Below, one piece after another: positions 1 to 6,662 of a DNA stretch of 11,786 nucleotides. Source of the DNA: Rikenellaceae bacterium (GTDB taxonomy: Bacteria > Bacteroidota > Bacteroidia > Bacteroidales > UBA932). The first letter of the stretch is position 1. Each line of letters begins with the position of its first letter. The notes below the pieces were generated by a model, which saw only the letters and a program-made list of their open reading frames with translations, searched no databases and was not told where the DNA came from. The position numbers were made by a program, and so were the translations under genes. The stretch lies in NCBI GenBank assembly GCA_900769385.1, contig CAAGGO010000400.1, positions 1-11,786 on the forward strand. Direction: 5' to 3'.

Positions 1-986
1 TCATTCAAAGGCATCTTAAGCTGCTTGAATACCCCGGGTACCATTTTGCCCCCAATGAAATCGTGACTGTGGAAAGTCCATCCCGTACCCGGCTCGTATT
101 TTTTGGTGGATGGTTTTCCTATGTCGTGCAACAGCGCTGCCCATCTTAGCCAAAGATTGTCTGTATTGGGGCAAATATTGTCAAGCACCTGCAAAGTGTG
201 TGCAAATATGTCCTTGTGCCCTTTTCCCTCAAGGGTCTCAACCCCTTTAAGGTTGCTTATCTGAGGCAAGAACTGCTCCAGCAGACCTGTCTCCTGCAAA
301 AGGTAAAAGCCAATGGAAGGTTTTGGAGCCTTCAGAATCTTGTTCAGCTCCTCCGCAATCCTCTCCCTTGAAAGGATGCCCAACCTCTCCCTGTTTCTCT
401 TTATGCTCTCCAGTGATTCAGGGACAATTGTAAAGCCCAGCTGGGTTGCAAACCTTATGGCGCGTATCATACGCAACGGATCATCAGAGTATGTGGTATC
501 AGGATCCAACGGTGTTCTTATAAGCCCGTTGCGCATATCCTCCATACCGTTGAAAGGATCTACCAGCGCACCGTAATCCTCCTGCTGCAGGCTGAACGCC
601 AGTGCATTTATGGTAAAATCACGCCTCTGCTGGTCCTCTTCCAGGGTACCGTCCTCTACAATAGGTTTGCGTGACTCCCTTCTGTAGGACTCTTTCCTTG
701 CCCCCACAAACTCAATCTCAATCCACTCCTCAGACTTCTTGTTCTCCCTGAACCTCAACATTGCAGTGCCAAAATTCTTGAATACAGAAAGTTTGCTTCC
801 TACCTTTTTGGCCACAAGCTCCGCAAGGGCTATTCCACTCCCCTCAACCACAATGTCTATATCCTTGCAGGGTCTGCCCAAATAGCAGTCCCTCACATAT
901 CCACCAATCACAAATGCCCGTACCCCTTGTTCCTTGGCGGCCTGGGACACTATTTTGAAAATTTTATTCTGAAGAAATTCCATCAT
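1..986 (-). CDS. cca: CCA tRNA nucleotidyltransferase (tRNA CCA-adding enzyme), C-terminus cut by window edge
   Basis: The gene runs off the left edge: 328 codons are present, without the C-terminal part. Class II tRNA nucleotidyltransferases add or repair the 3' CCA tail of tRNAs in the cytoplasm using CTP and ATP. The polymerase signature GGYVRD is at residues 28-33, with metal-binding Asp42 and Asp44 in [18 protein letters not shown] is at 121-129, and [13 protein letters not shown] follows at about 172-184. A C-terminal HD domain is visible: LLHDIGKP with H287/D288, then HSHD at 306-309. This polymerase-plus-HD architecture is common in Bacteroidota. Two ATG codons sit in tandem (986 and 983). 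The first directly abuts the TAG stop of the upstream nuclease-fold gene with no gap, so translational coupling is likely. No Shine-Dalgarno is seen. A poly(A) polymerase role is possible, since the families are similar, but the overall pattern favours CCA addition. Confidence 0.93.
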   Translation of the reverse strand, partial: MMEFLQNKIFKIVSQAAKEQGVRAFVIGGYVRDCYLGRPCKDIDIVVEGSGIALAELVAKKVGSKLSVFKNFGTAMLRFRENKKSEEWIEIEFVGARKESYRRESRKPIVEDGTLEEDQQRRDFTINALAFSLQQEDYGALVDPFNGMEDMRNGLIRTPLDPDTTYSDDPLRMIRAIRFATQLGFTIVPESLESIKRNRERLGILSRERIAEELNKILKAPKPSIGFYLLQETGLLEQFLPQISNLKGVETLEGKGHKDIFAHTLQVLDNICPNTDNLWLRWAALLHDIGKPSTKKYEPGTGWTFHSHDFIGGKMVPGVFKQLKMPLN

Positions 987-1400
987 CTAAAAATTATCGG
1001 GAAGATAAAATGGTATATCTTCCACAAATTCATATTTTCCGGTTGCACCGTTGTAACTGCATACAAAAGTCCTCTTTCCGTTTGTAATTACCAGATGAGG
1101 CACCTTAAGTACCAGATTATACCCCGTAACCTGCTCAAGTACACTCCTTCCAAGTTCCACATCAGGGGCCTTGCACTCAACAATTATCTGAGGCACAAGT
1201 TCCTTGTTGAAAGCCACAATATCACATCTGAAACTCTTGCGGCCAAGCTTTATGCTGTACTCACTGGCCATAAGCTGCAGCGGCCATCCCCTCTGTGTAT
1301 GCAACCAGTTTATGAAGAACTGCCGCACCCGCTCCTCCGGTGTAAGTACTACATGCTTCTTGCGCAAAGGGTCAAATACAACAGTTTCCATAAACCTCAT
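987..1400 (-). CDS. Orphan HsdR N-terminal (type I restriction enzyme R protein N-terminal domain) PD-(D/E)XK nuclease-fold protein
   Basis: A 137-residue protein made of one domain, resembling the nuclease lobe of type I restriction HsdR subunits (HSDR_N_2-like) without helicase or translocase parts. The PD-(D/E)XK residues are visible: E47 in SEYSIKLG, D60 in RCDIVAF, E75-C-K77 in IIVECKAP, and a following QxxxY motif (Q90 to Y94), as in the RecB/HsdR lineage. All catalytic positions are present, so the fold is probably active or at least metal-binding. No hsdM or hsdS gene is nearby. Stand-alone copies are common in Bacteroidota genomes and their role is, as far as I know, unestablished. 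It is first in an operon with the CCA-adding enzyme, with no gap between the two. ATG at 1400 is the longest start, but the predicted promoter leaves only a 5-8 nt leader; ATG at 1391 (residue 4) is a realistic alternative. Confidence 0.87.
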   Translation of the reverse strand: MRFMETVVFDPLRKKHVVLTPEERVRQFFINWLHTQRGWPLQLMASEYSIKLGRKSFRCDIVAFNKELVPQIIVECKAPDVELGRSVLEQVTGYNLVLKVPHLVITNGKRTFVCSYNGATGKYEFVEDIPFYLPDNF

Positions 1401-1411
1401 TTATATCATTA

Positions 1412-1440
1412 CAAAGATACAACAAAAGGGGGAATACAAA
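1412..1440 (-). promoter_or_regulatory. Bacteroidota-type promoter for the nuclease-fold/cca operon
   Basis: On the minus strand, TTTG (1440-1437) is followed after 17 nt by TATCTTTG (1419-1412). This matches the Bacteroidota sigma-factor consensus TTTG / TAnnTTTG. The predicted transcription start is about 1405-1408, very close to the ATG at 1400. The -33 TTTG is the end of the T-tract of the intrinsic terminator just upstream, so the two signals are interlocked. Confidence 0.6.
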
Positions 1441-1547
1441 AAAAGGTTACCTGTGCCGGGTAACCTCTTTTCAAAATAACAAAAAACCTATCTATAAATT
1501 AATAGAAATAAGTACAAGAAATAAAATGGGCTTCTGTTTCCAAAAGC
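1437..1547 (-). ncRNA. Candidate small RNA or structured 3' UTR
   Basis: An isolated -7-like box, TATATTTG, occupies 1559-1552 on the minus strand. Just downstream is a 7-bp hairpin, GCTTTTG / CAGAAGC (1547-1541 with 1536-1530), capped by a GAAA tetraloop (GNRA class). After an A/T-rich linker comes the intrinsic terminator at 1438-1465. One pair in the hairpin is a G-U wobble in minus-strand RNA and would be a C-A mismatch in plus-strand RNA, which favours the minus orientation. No TTTG -33 element lies at the right distance, so a separate promoter is doubtful. The alternative is that the hairpin and its T-rich tail are part of the 3' UTR of the gene ending at 1591. Confidence 0.25.
1438..1465 (-). 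terminator. Intrinsic terminator
   Basis: A 7-bp stem (GGTTACC at 1465-1459 pairing with GGTAACC at 1451-1445, read on the minus strand) encloses a 7-nt loop. It is followed by seven T residues (1444-1438). The T-tract lies on the minus-strand 3' side, so the terminator serves transcripts arriving from higher coordinates, that is the secreted-protein gene at 1591-2334 or a small RNA in between. The plus-strand side has only a weak TCTTTT run, and no plus-strand gene leads into it. Confidence 0.65.
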
Positions 1548-1590
1548 AATACAAATATAATACTTTTTTATCTACATTATTCAGGTTTTG

Positions 1591-2334
1591 TTAAAAAAAT
1601 ATCCACTTTCCAACTAAAATTTTTGGAAGAACCACATTTTCAAAAATATCTCCACGTATAATCCTGTAGTGCGGACTGTATGCACCCTCATATCTTTTGC
1701 TGTGATGCACAACATATTTCCCTTCTTTAAGCAAAGCATCAATTTTCTTTGCATCAGCTTCATACCCGTCCAACTGGGGGGCAACCTCCTTTACAACCTT
1801 TTTAATGATTTCCCACTCATCCAACCACTGTTGCGTAACCTTGGGAGCCGCACCGCCACCTGCCATAAACGCATCGGCAAACTCCTCCACACCCATAAGC
1901 CCGTCCTTTATAACCTGCAGTGAAACCTGATAGTAATTGTGCCTCCATCCACAAGGGGTGTAATATTTTCTTCCCGACAAATCCTTTGCTTCCTCATTTT
2001 CCTTCAACTGCAACTCACTCTCCATCTGCTTCAACTCACTATTCAGGTAAGCAAGCACCCCCTCCCTTTTGGCCATAATATGTGCAGGTCCAAAATAATC
2101 CTGAAAATTGTTCTTGTACACATCCTGAAGCGTAGCCTGAGGATACCTTCCAAAGAACTCCCTTACTGATTTCTCCACTGCCGCAACATCCACAGCAGAA
2201 TTATCATTTTCAACAACCTTAATGACTGGACTCCCTCCCGGTTCCACATTCCCGACCGAAGAAATATGGCCCTGCTGCCCCCTTGCCGGCAACACGGCCA
2301 GCAACAATGCCAATATAAAAAATACAATTCTCAT
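1591..2334 (-). CDS. Secreted protein of unknown function, conserved-looking family
   Basis: A 247-residue protein with an N-terminal signal peptide (hydrophobic stretch 3-14, likely cleaved near ARG-Q at residues 17-20) and no lipobox or later membrane segment, so it is probably periplasmic or released. No named domain is recognised. The mature part begins with a low-complexity linker (about 21-50), then a mixed helical region. Aromatic- and His-rich motifs look constrained: FGPAHI (81-86), CGWRHNYY (128-135), HHS (210-212) and SPHYRII (220-226). I have an impression of similar uncharacterised Bacteroides proteins, which I cannot verify here. C128 is the only cysteine. Clustered His, Tyr and Arg would suit a metal site or enzyme, but that is inference. 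The gene is monocistronic and faces away from the aldo/keto reductase operon. The start is the ATG directly before the signal peptide. Confidence 0.8.
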   Translation of the reverse strand: MRIVFFILALLLAVLPARGQQGHISSVGNVEPGGSPVIKVVENDNSAVDVAAVEKSVREFFGRYPQATLQDVYKNNFQDYFGPAHIMAKREGVLAYLNSELKQMESELQLKENEEAKDLSGRKYYTPCGWRHNYYQVSLQVIKDGLMGVEEFADAFMAGGGAAPKVTQQWLDEWEIIKKVVKEVAPQLDGYEADAKKIDALLKEGKYVVHHSKRYEGAYSPHYRIIRGDIFENVVLPKILVGKWIFF

Positions 2335-2367
2335 ACAATCAACATTTTACCATTTATCTTAATTCCA

Positions 2368-2397
2368 TTTACAATATATTGTAAAGCATATTGTTAC
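2368..2397. promoter_or_regulatory. 18-bp perfect palindrome with adjacent repeated half-site, candidate operator
   Basis: TTTACAATATATTGTAAA (2368-2385) is a perfect inverted repeat between two divergent genes. Its right half (ATATTGTAAAGC, 2376-2387) is followed in direct orientation by a near copy (ATATTGTTACAGC, 2388-2400), spaced 12 bp, about one helical turn. This arrangement fits a dimeric regulator site with an extra half-site. No regulator gene is adjacent. A/T-rich palindromes do occur by chance, so binding is inferred. Confidence 0.4.
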
Positions 2398-2423
2398 AGC
2401 TAGTAAAAATATGAAAATTTGTT

Positions 2424-2431
2424 TAACTTTA
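2424..2431 (+). promoter_or_regulatory. Weak -7-like element for the aldo/keto reductase operon
   Basis: TAACTTTA, one base off the Bacteroidota -7 consensus TAnnTTTG, lies 23 nt before the ATG at 2455. No TTTG is found at the expected -33 distance, so the call rests on the -7 box and its position only. Confidence 0.25.
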
Positions 2432-2454
2432 CCCCCAATAAACATTAATAAATT

Positions 2455-3813
2455 ATGGCACAGACTGAGAACAGAACTATTTCACGCCGCGAGGCACTTA
2501 AACGCATCGGTTTTGGAGCATTGGCAATTGCCGGCGGATACTCGTTGATTACAAGCTGTAAAGGCAAAGTAAAGGATGAGGCTGCCAACGGCACACTGGT
2601 TATGGCCAAGAAGAAAGATGACATTACAGGAAAAGAGATATCTCTATTGGGATACGGCTGTATGAGATTCCCTACATATGATACAGGTGAGGTTAACGAG
2701 AGAGGTAGAAAGATTATGGCCATTGATATGGAAAAATCAGAGGCCCTCATTGACCACGCATATGCAAACGGCATTACCCATTATGATACTGCATGGAACT
2801 ACCACAACGGCAAATCAGCTGAGGCCATTGGTACACTTCTTAAAAAATATCCTAGAGAGAGCTTCACCCTTTGCAACAAGATGCCGGGCTGGCTCATTAC
2901 AAGCCCGGAGAAAGCACAGGAGCTGTTCAACACCCAGCTGCAGCAGTGCGGCGTAGAGTACTTTGACTACTACTTGTGCCACGCCATCTCTGCTTTGGAA
3001 GGATACGAGAAACCTTATGAGGAGTTGGGCGGATATGATGTTCTTGCAAAAGAGAAGGCAAACGGAAGAATCAAGAGACTTGGATTCTCTTTCCACGGAG
3101 ACAAGGAACTGTTCCTTCACATCCTCAACAAACGCCAATGGGATTTTGTACTGTTGCAGATCAACTACATCGACTGGGTTGACCAGGAGGCTGAGTTCTT
3201 CTACAATGAGGCTGCAAAACGCGGTATCCCTTGTATGGTAATGGAGCCGCTTAAAGGTGGTGCACTTGCAAACCTTACCCCAGATGCTGAGGCAATCCTT
3301 AAAGAGGCTGCACCTAATGATACAGTTGCATCTTGGGCATTCCGTTATGTTGGATCACTTCCAAACGTATTGTGCGTATTGAGTGGTATGACACAGATGG
3401 AGCACTTGAAAGACAACCTTAAAACTTTCAGCAACTTTAAACCTCTTACAGAGGCTGAGAGAGCTGTCCTTGACAAGGCAATTGCTGAGTTCAGAAGATA
3501 CAAGCAGATTGGATGTACTGCATGCAGATATTGTATGCCTTGTAAATACGGAGTGGATATTCCTGCTGTATTTGAAGCTTACAACAAGTGTGTTAAAGAG
3601 AGTAACATTCCAGATTTGGCAGGTCCTAGAGACGGCAAATTTGAGAAGAAGAAACGTGCATTCCTTGCTACATACAACAACACCGTACCTGAGGGTGCAA
3701 GGGCAGACAAATGTATCAACTGCGGTGCTTGTAAATCATTGTGTCCACAGAAACTTGAAGTTCCAGAGCTTATCACCAAAGTTAAGGAAATGGTTAAGGA
3801 ACTTGAGAAATAA
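2455..3813 (+). CDS. Exported aldo/keto reductase with C-terminal two-cluster 4Fe-4S ferredoxin domain
   Basis: A 452-residue protein with three parts. The N-terminus has a twin-arginine motif (SRREALK, residues 10-16), a hydrophobic stretch, and a lipobox ending in C35 (LITSC), so it is probably exported folded by Tat and lipidated. Residues about 60-345 form an aldo/keto reductase barrel with the catalytic tetrad D111, Y116, K142 and H176. Residues 350-452 hold two CxxCxxCxxxC motifs: C354, C357, C360, C363 and C420, C423, C426, C430-P. Each presumably supports a 4Fe-4S cluster. The family transfers electrons between small carbonyl or alcohol substrates and a redox carrier; the substrate is unknown. 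Barrel plus ferredoxin tail is a known family layout in anaerobes, and the Tat lipoprotein N-terminus fits cofactor-loaded export. It is followed after 9 nt by a serine hydrolase gene, so the two are likely co-transcribed. Confidence 0.9.
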   Translation: MAQTENRTISRREALKRIGFGALAIAGGYSLITSCKGKVKDEAANGTLVMAKKKDDITGKEISLLGYGCMRFPTYDTGEVNERGRKIMAIDMEKSEALIDHAYANGITHYDTAWNYHNGKSAEAIGTLLKKYPRESFTLCNKMPGWLITSPEKAQELFNTQLQQCGVEYFDYYLCHAISALEGYEKPYEELGGYDVLAKEKANGRIKRLGFSFHGDKELFLHILNKRQWDFVLLQINYIDWVDQEAEFFYNEAAKRGIPCMVMEPLKGGALANLTPDAEAILKEAAPNDTVASWAFRYVGSLPNVLCVLSGMTQMEHLKDNLKTFSNFKPLTEAERAVLDKAIAEFRRYKQIGCTACRYCMPCKYGVDIPAVFEAYNKCVKESNIPDLAGPRDGKFEKKKRAFLATYNNTVPEGARADKCINCGACKSLCPQKLEVPELITKVKEMVKELEK

Positions 3814-3822
3814 TGTAGCCTG

Positions 3823-5130
3823 ATGAAACGCCGGCTAAAGAAGAAATATGCATTTTTTACAGCCATCATTGCCATTGCGGCGGTGATGGCTGTAAGCCTG
3901 CATAGCTATATGGGATCACGCAGTACAGATGATGAAGAGTGCACTGAAGAGGTTCCGCCAACTCCTCTGAACCACCTTATAGAGAACTCCATGAGCAATC
4001 TTGAGGAGACAGAGAAGTTTGATGCTGCCATAAGGCGTTTCATGAGATATTGGGACATTAAGGGTGCCTCTTTTGCCCTTATGAAAAATGACAGCCTCAT
4101 CTATGCCAAAGGTTACGGATACTCCAACATCCAGGACAGCATAGAGTGTGAGGTAAAGAATGTGTTCCGCGTTGCTTCCGTTTCAAAACTGATCACTGCA
4201 GTTGCCGTTATGAGGCTGTGTGAAACAGGAAAACTTTCAACACAGGACCAGGTTTTTGGAGAAGAGGGCATTTTGTGCGATTCTCTTTTCCTCAACTATC
4301 GGGACAAAAAAATCAAAAGAATCACTGTTGAGCATCTGCTCAGACACACCGGCGGGTTTGCAAATCCACACGGGGATGCTGCATTCAATATGGACCTTGC
4401 GGCAAAATATCTTGGCAAGGAGCTGCCGCTGAGTATGGATGATATGGTGGAATATGCCACCAAAATACGTTTGAGGGCAGTCCCCGGCGGTTGGTACAAC
4501 TATTCAAATTTGGGATACATAATCCTCTCAAAAGTTATTGAAACTGCATCTGGAATGCCGTATGAAACATACGTGAAGGATTCCGTTCTGGCTCCAATGG
4601 GTTGTTATGACATCCACCTGGCACACAACTTTTCAGATGAATTCCTGGAGAACGAAGTAAACTACTATGAAGTTAAGGAAGCGGAACCTGTACCTGCCTA
4701 CAACGGCACAGACTCACTGGTTATGAAAAGCCGTGGAGGAAATGACGTGCACGGACTGTATGGTGCCGGAGGTTGGGTTGCATCACCTGTAGAGTTGCTC
4801 AAGTTTGTTTCGGCTATAGACAATTGTCCGGTAAAAAGCGAGTTCCTTTCACAGGAAAGTATAGATTTCATGACCCTCCAGGACAAGAGGACCAGACCGG
4901 CAGGATGGGCAAGCGTAAGCTCAAGAGAATGGCTCAGAAGCGGTTCAATGGCCGGCACAAGTGCCCTTATCAAGGCCCAGAAAGACGGTTATACCTGGGC
5001 ATTCATATCAAACAGTTCATCTTGGACAGGCCCTGCCCTTTCACGCCAGATGAACCGTGACATTACAAGAGCCCTTCAGAGGGTAAAAAAATGGCCGGAA
5101 GTGGATTATTTCACCCTCACCCAGCCATAA
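3823..5130 (+). CDS. Membrane-anchored serine hydrolase, class C beta-lactamase / penicillin-binding fold
   Basis: A 435-residue protein with a basic start (MKRRLKKK) and a hydrophobic segment at about 10-30, a signal anchor or uncleaved signal peptide that places the catalytic domain in the periplasm. Residues about 65-420 match the beta-lactamase/D-alanyl-D-alanine carboxypeptidase fold: nucleophile S119 and K122 in the SxxK motif SVSK, the YxN motif Y227-S-N229, and a GSMAG segment (374-378) in place of the usual KTG or HxG triad. HLLRHTGG at 171-178 is also typical. Family members include esterases, peptidases and beta-lactamases, so neither the substrate nor antibiotic resistance can be inferred. 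It starts 9 nt after the reductase gene. Its stop is 23 nt from the convergent S41 gene, and no terminator hairpin is visible between them. Confidence 0.88.
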   Translation: MKRRLKKKYAFFTAIIAIAAVMAVSLHSYMGSRSTDDEECTEEVPPTPLNHLIENSMSNLEETEKFDAAIRRFMRYWDIKGASFALMKNDSLIYAKGYGYSNIQDSIECEVKNVFRVASVSKLITAVAVMRLCETGKLSTQDQVFGEEGILCDSLFLNYRDKKIKRITVEHLLRHTGGFANPHGDAAFNMDLAAKYLGKELPLSMDDMVEYATKIRLRAVPGGWYNYSNLGYIILSKVIETASGMPYETYVKDSVLAPMGCYDIHLAHNFSDEFLENEVNYYEVKEAEPVPAYNGTDSLVMKSRGGNDVHGLYGAGGWVASPVELLKFVSAIDNCPVKSEFLSQESIDFMTLQDKRTRPAGWASVSSREWLRSGSMAGTSALIKAQKDGYTWAFISNSSSWTGPALSRQMNRDITRALQRVKKWPEVDYFTLTQP

Positions 5131-5153
5131 AGAGCCTTTTCAAATTATGTCTC

Positions 5154-6551
5154 CTACAATTCCAGCAGGAGATTCATACCGCCACGCATTGACCTCTCAC
5201 CCATCTCCGGAATTATCTCCAATCCTGCAGGCCGGGAAATTGACGGAGCTTTGGTTGCATTTCCTGTTATAAGTTCCAATGCCTTTGCAACCATAGGGTC
5301 CTCAGGGGCTCCCAAAGGGATTCCAGCCAGAAGGCCAATATCCTCAACCTCATAATCCGGCGCAATTCCATCCTTAAATTCTGTAAATCCCTGAATATTC
5401 ACAAACTTGTAAATAACAAGATTAAGAAGCCAGTTTCCTATCTCCCTGTCTGCATTTCCATTGGAATCTTCAGGTGTAATAAGGGCCGTACCACAATATT
5501 TCCCGTATGATGTTTGTCCAATTTTCACAACACCCATATAAGGAGCAAGACCTGAAATCACAGCTTCACTTGCGGATGCCGTAGATGCTGTTGTAAGCAC
5601 ATAAACCCTGTTCAAATTAAGGTTTACAGGAATATCGGGATGAAAATATGTATTCATATCCTCACCTTTACTCTTGTAATAAGCCATATAAAGGTCATTC
5701 CAAATTTGAGTAAGGAATACAGACTTGTTCTTTACCACATTGTAAGGTGCAAACAGACTTGCAAGATATGACGGTGTCTTGGCATCTCCACCCAAGTTAT
5801 AACGCAAATCCAGAATCAGCTCAGTAACCTGCTCTCCCTGGAAATAACTGAACACATCTGCCAGTTTGCTGTGGGAGTCTGCATAAAAACCTGCATAAAA
5901 CAGATAACCTATCTTCTTCCCGTCCGTACTTATCACACTGTAATCCACAACAGGATCCTCATACATCTTTACAGCTGTCATTGAGACTGTTCTTCCCGAT
6001 GAAGCAACATCTCCTTGGCTGTTCAGTGCACCAATTCCAACAGAAATGGACGAACCATAATACAACTGAGTATAATTGGTTTCATTCAGCTTGGCGCCAT
6101 TGAGTGTAAGAAGATAATCACCTCTCTTCAAACCCGCCTTCTGGGCAGGGGAATTTGGATAGACATACTGCACTACAGCAAAGTATGTATCGGGAGCGTT
6201 TGAAAAAATTCCAAAAGCCAACGAGTATCCAAAAGTGGTTGACACACCCTCAAAACTCTCCATAGCCTCCTTTGAGTTGTCTGTAACATAAGACCATTTG
6301 TCCAGCTCCTTGTTCCTCATCATCTCAAACAGATCCACAGGATTGCCTGCACTTGAATAAGTGATATTGCCGGGAATATCATCACTCCATAAATAAGCCT
6401 CTGTTGTATAATCATAAACAAACTTATTGGCTTTCATAAGAAGTCTCTCTTCCTCTGTATCTGCAGGATTATCAGTTTTTGAACAGCAGACTAAAGCAAA
6501 CGCTGCCAAACATATAATTGCGTATCTCCACGCAATTGCAAATGTTTTCAT
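5154..6551 (-). CDS. S41 family (C-terminal processing) serine peptidase lipoprotein with PDZ domain
   Basis: A 465-residue protein from ATG 6551; a TTG two codons upstream (6557) would be a less likely start. In the numbering from TTG 6557, the signal peptide ends in a lipobox with C24/C25 (ALVCC), indicating a lipoprotein. An N-terminal helical domain (about 35-105) is followed by a PDZ-like domain (about 110-200) with SPAQKAGLKRGDYLL. The S41 catalytic core spans about 210-410: LILDLRYNLGGD at 247-258, a nucleophile serine in TASASE (probably S328) and the general-base lysine K353 in SYGKYCG. Both catalytic residues are present. Members cleave exported proteins or peptides, and in Bacteroidota they are common envelope lipoproteins. 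It diverges from the EFR1-type gene and converges with the serine hydrolase. The last 35-40 residues, rich in Gly, Met and Leu, lie beyond the usual fold. Confidence 0.92.
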   Translation of the reverse strand: MKTFAIAWRYAIICLAAFALVCCSKTDNPADTEEERLLMKANKFVYDYTTEAYLWSDDIPGNITYSSAGNPVDLFEMMRNKELDKWSYVTDNSKEAMESFEGVSTTFGYSLAFGIFSNAPDTYFAVVQYVYPNSPAQKAGLKRGDYLLTLNGAKLNETNYTQLYYGSSISVGIGALNSQGDVASSGRTVSMTAVKMYEDPVVDYSVISTDGKKIGYLFYAGFYADSHSKLADVFSYFQGEQVTELILDLRYNLGGDAKTPSYLASLFAPYNVVKNKSVFLTQIWNDLYMAYYKSKGEDMNTYFHPDIPVNLNLNRVYVLTTASTASASEAVISGLAPYMGVVKIGQTSYGKYCGTALITPEDSNGNADREIGNWLLNLVIYKFVNIQGFTEFKDGIAPDYEVEDIGLLAGIPLGAPEDPMVAKALELITGNATKAPSISRPAGLEIIPEMGERSMRGGMNLLLEL

Positions 6552-6629
6552 ATCCAAAGCTTTTTAATAAATGAGGATTTCTAGGACAAGCGCAACGCAA
6601 AATTTTCCCTTTTGAATTGCCATCATATA

Positions 6630-6661
6630 CAAATATAAAAAAATCAACATACTTTTGCAAT
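6630..6661 (-). promoter_or_regulatory. Bacteroidota-type promoter for the S41 protease gene
   Basis: On the minus strand, ATTG (6661-6658) is followed after 20 nt by TATATTTG (6637-6630). This is close to TTTG-N19-21-TAnnTTTG. The predicted transcript would start about 75 nt before the ATG at 6551. The element overlaps the -7 box and start region of the divergent gene. Confidence 0.55.
6650..6657 (+). promoter_or_regulatory. -7 element for the EFR1-type/nuclease operon
   Basis: TACTTTTG matches TAnnTTTG exactly and is followed by CAATT and the ATG at 6663. No TTTG is seen at the -33 distance. Transcription would start at about 6661-6663, which implies a leaderless or near-leaderless message if 6663 is the true start. 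The same string, TACTTTTGCAA, precedes the FeoAB gene. Confidence 0.42.
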
Positions 6662-6662
6662 T

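Noticed and set aside
987..1400. A type I restriction-modification system
   Set aside because: Only the HsdR N-terminal domain is present; no helicase, methylase or specificity subunit lies in the window.
927..1463. Plus-strand open frame of 178 codons across the cca/nuclease-fold junction
   Set aside because: It lies antisense to two well-supported genes with intact motifs, has no promoter or RBS, and its translation has no recognisable feature.
1466..1590. A tRNA gene in the intergenic region
   Set aside because: The A/T-rich sequence has no cloverleaf, T-loop GTTCRANNC or anticodon stem on either strand.
3823..5130. A true beta-lactamase resistance gene
   Set aside because: The fold is shared with many esterases and peptidases, and the third motif (GSMAG) is not the KTG of resistance enzymes.
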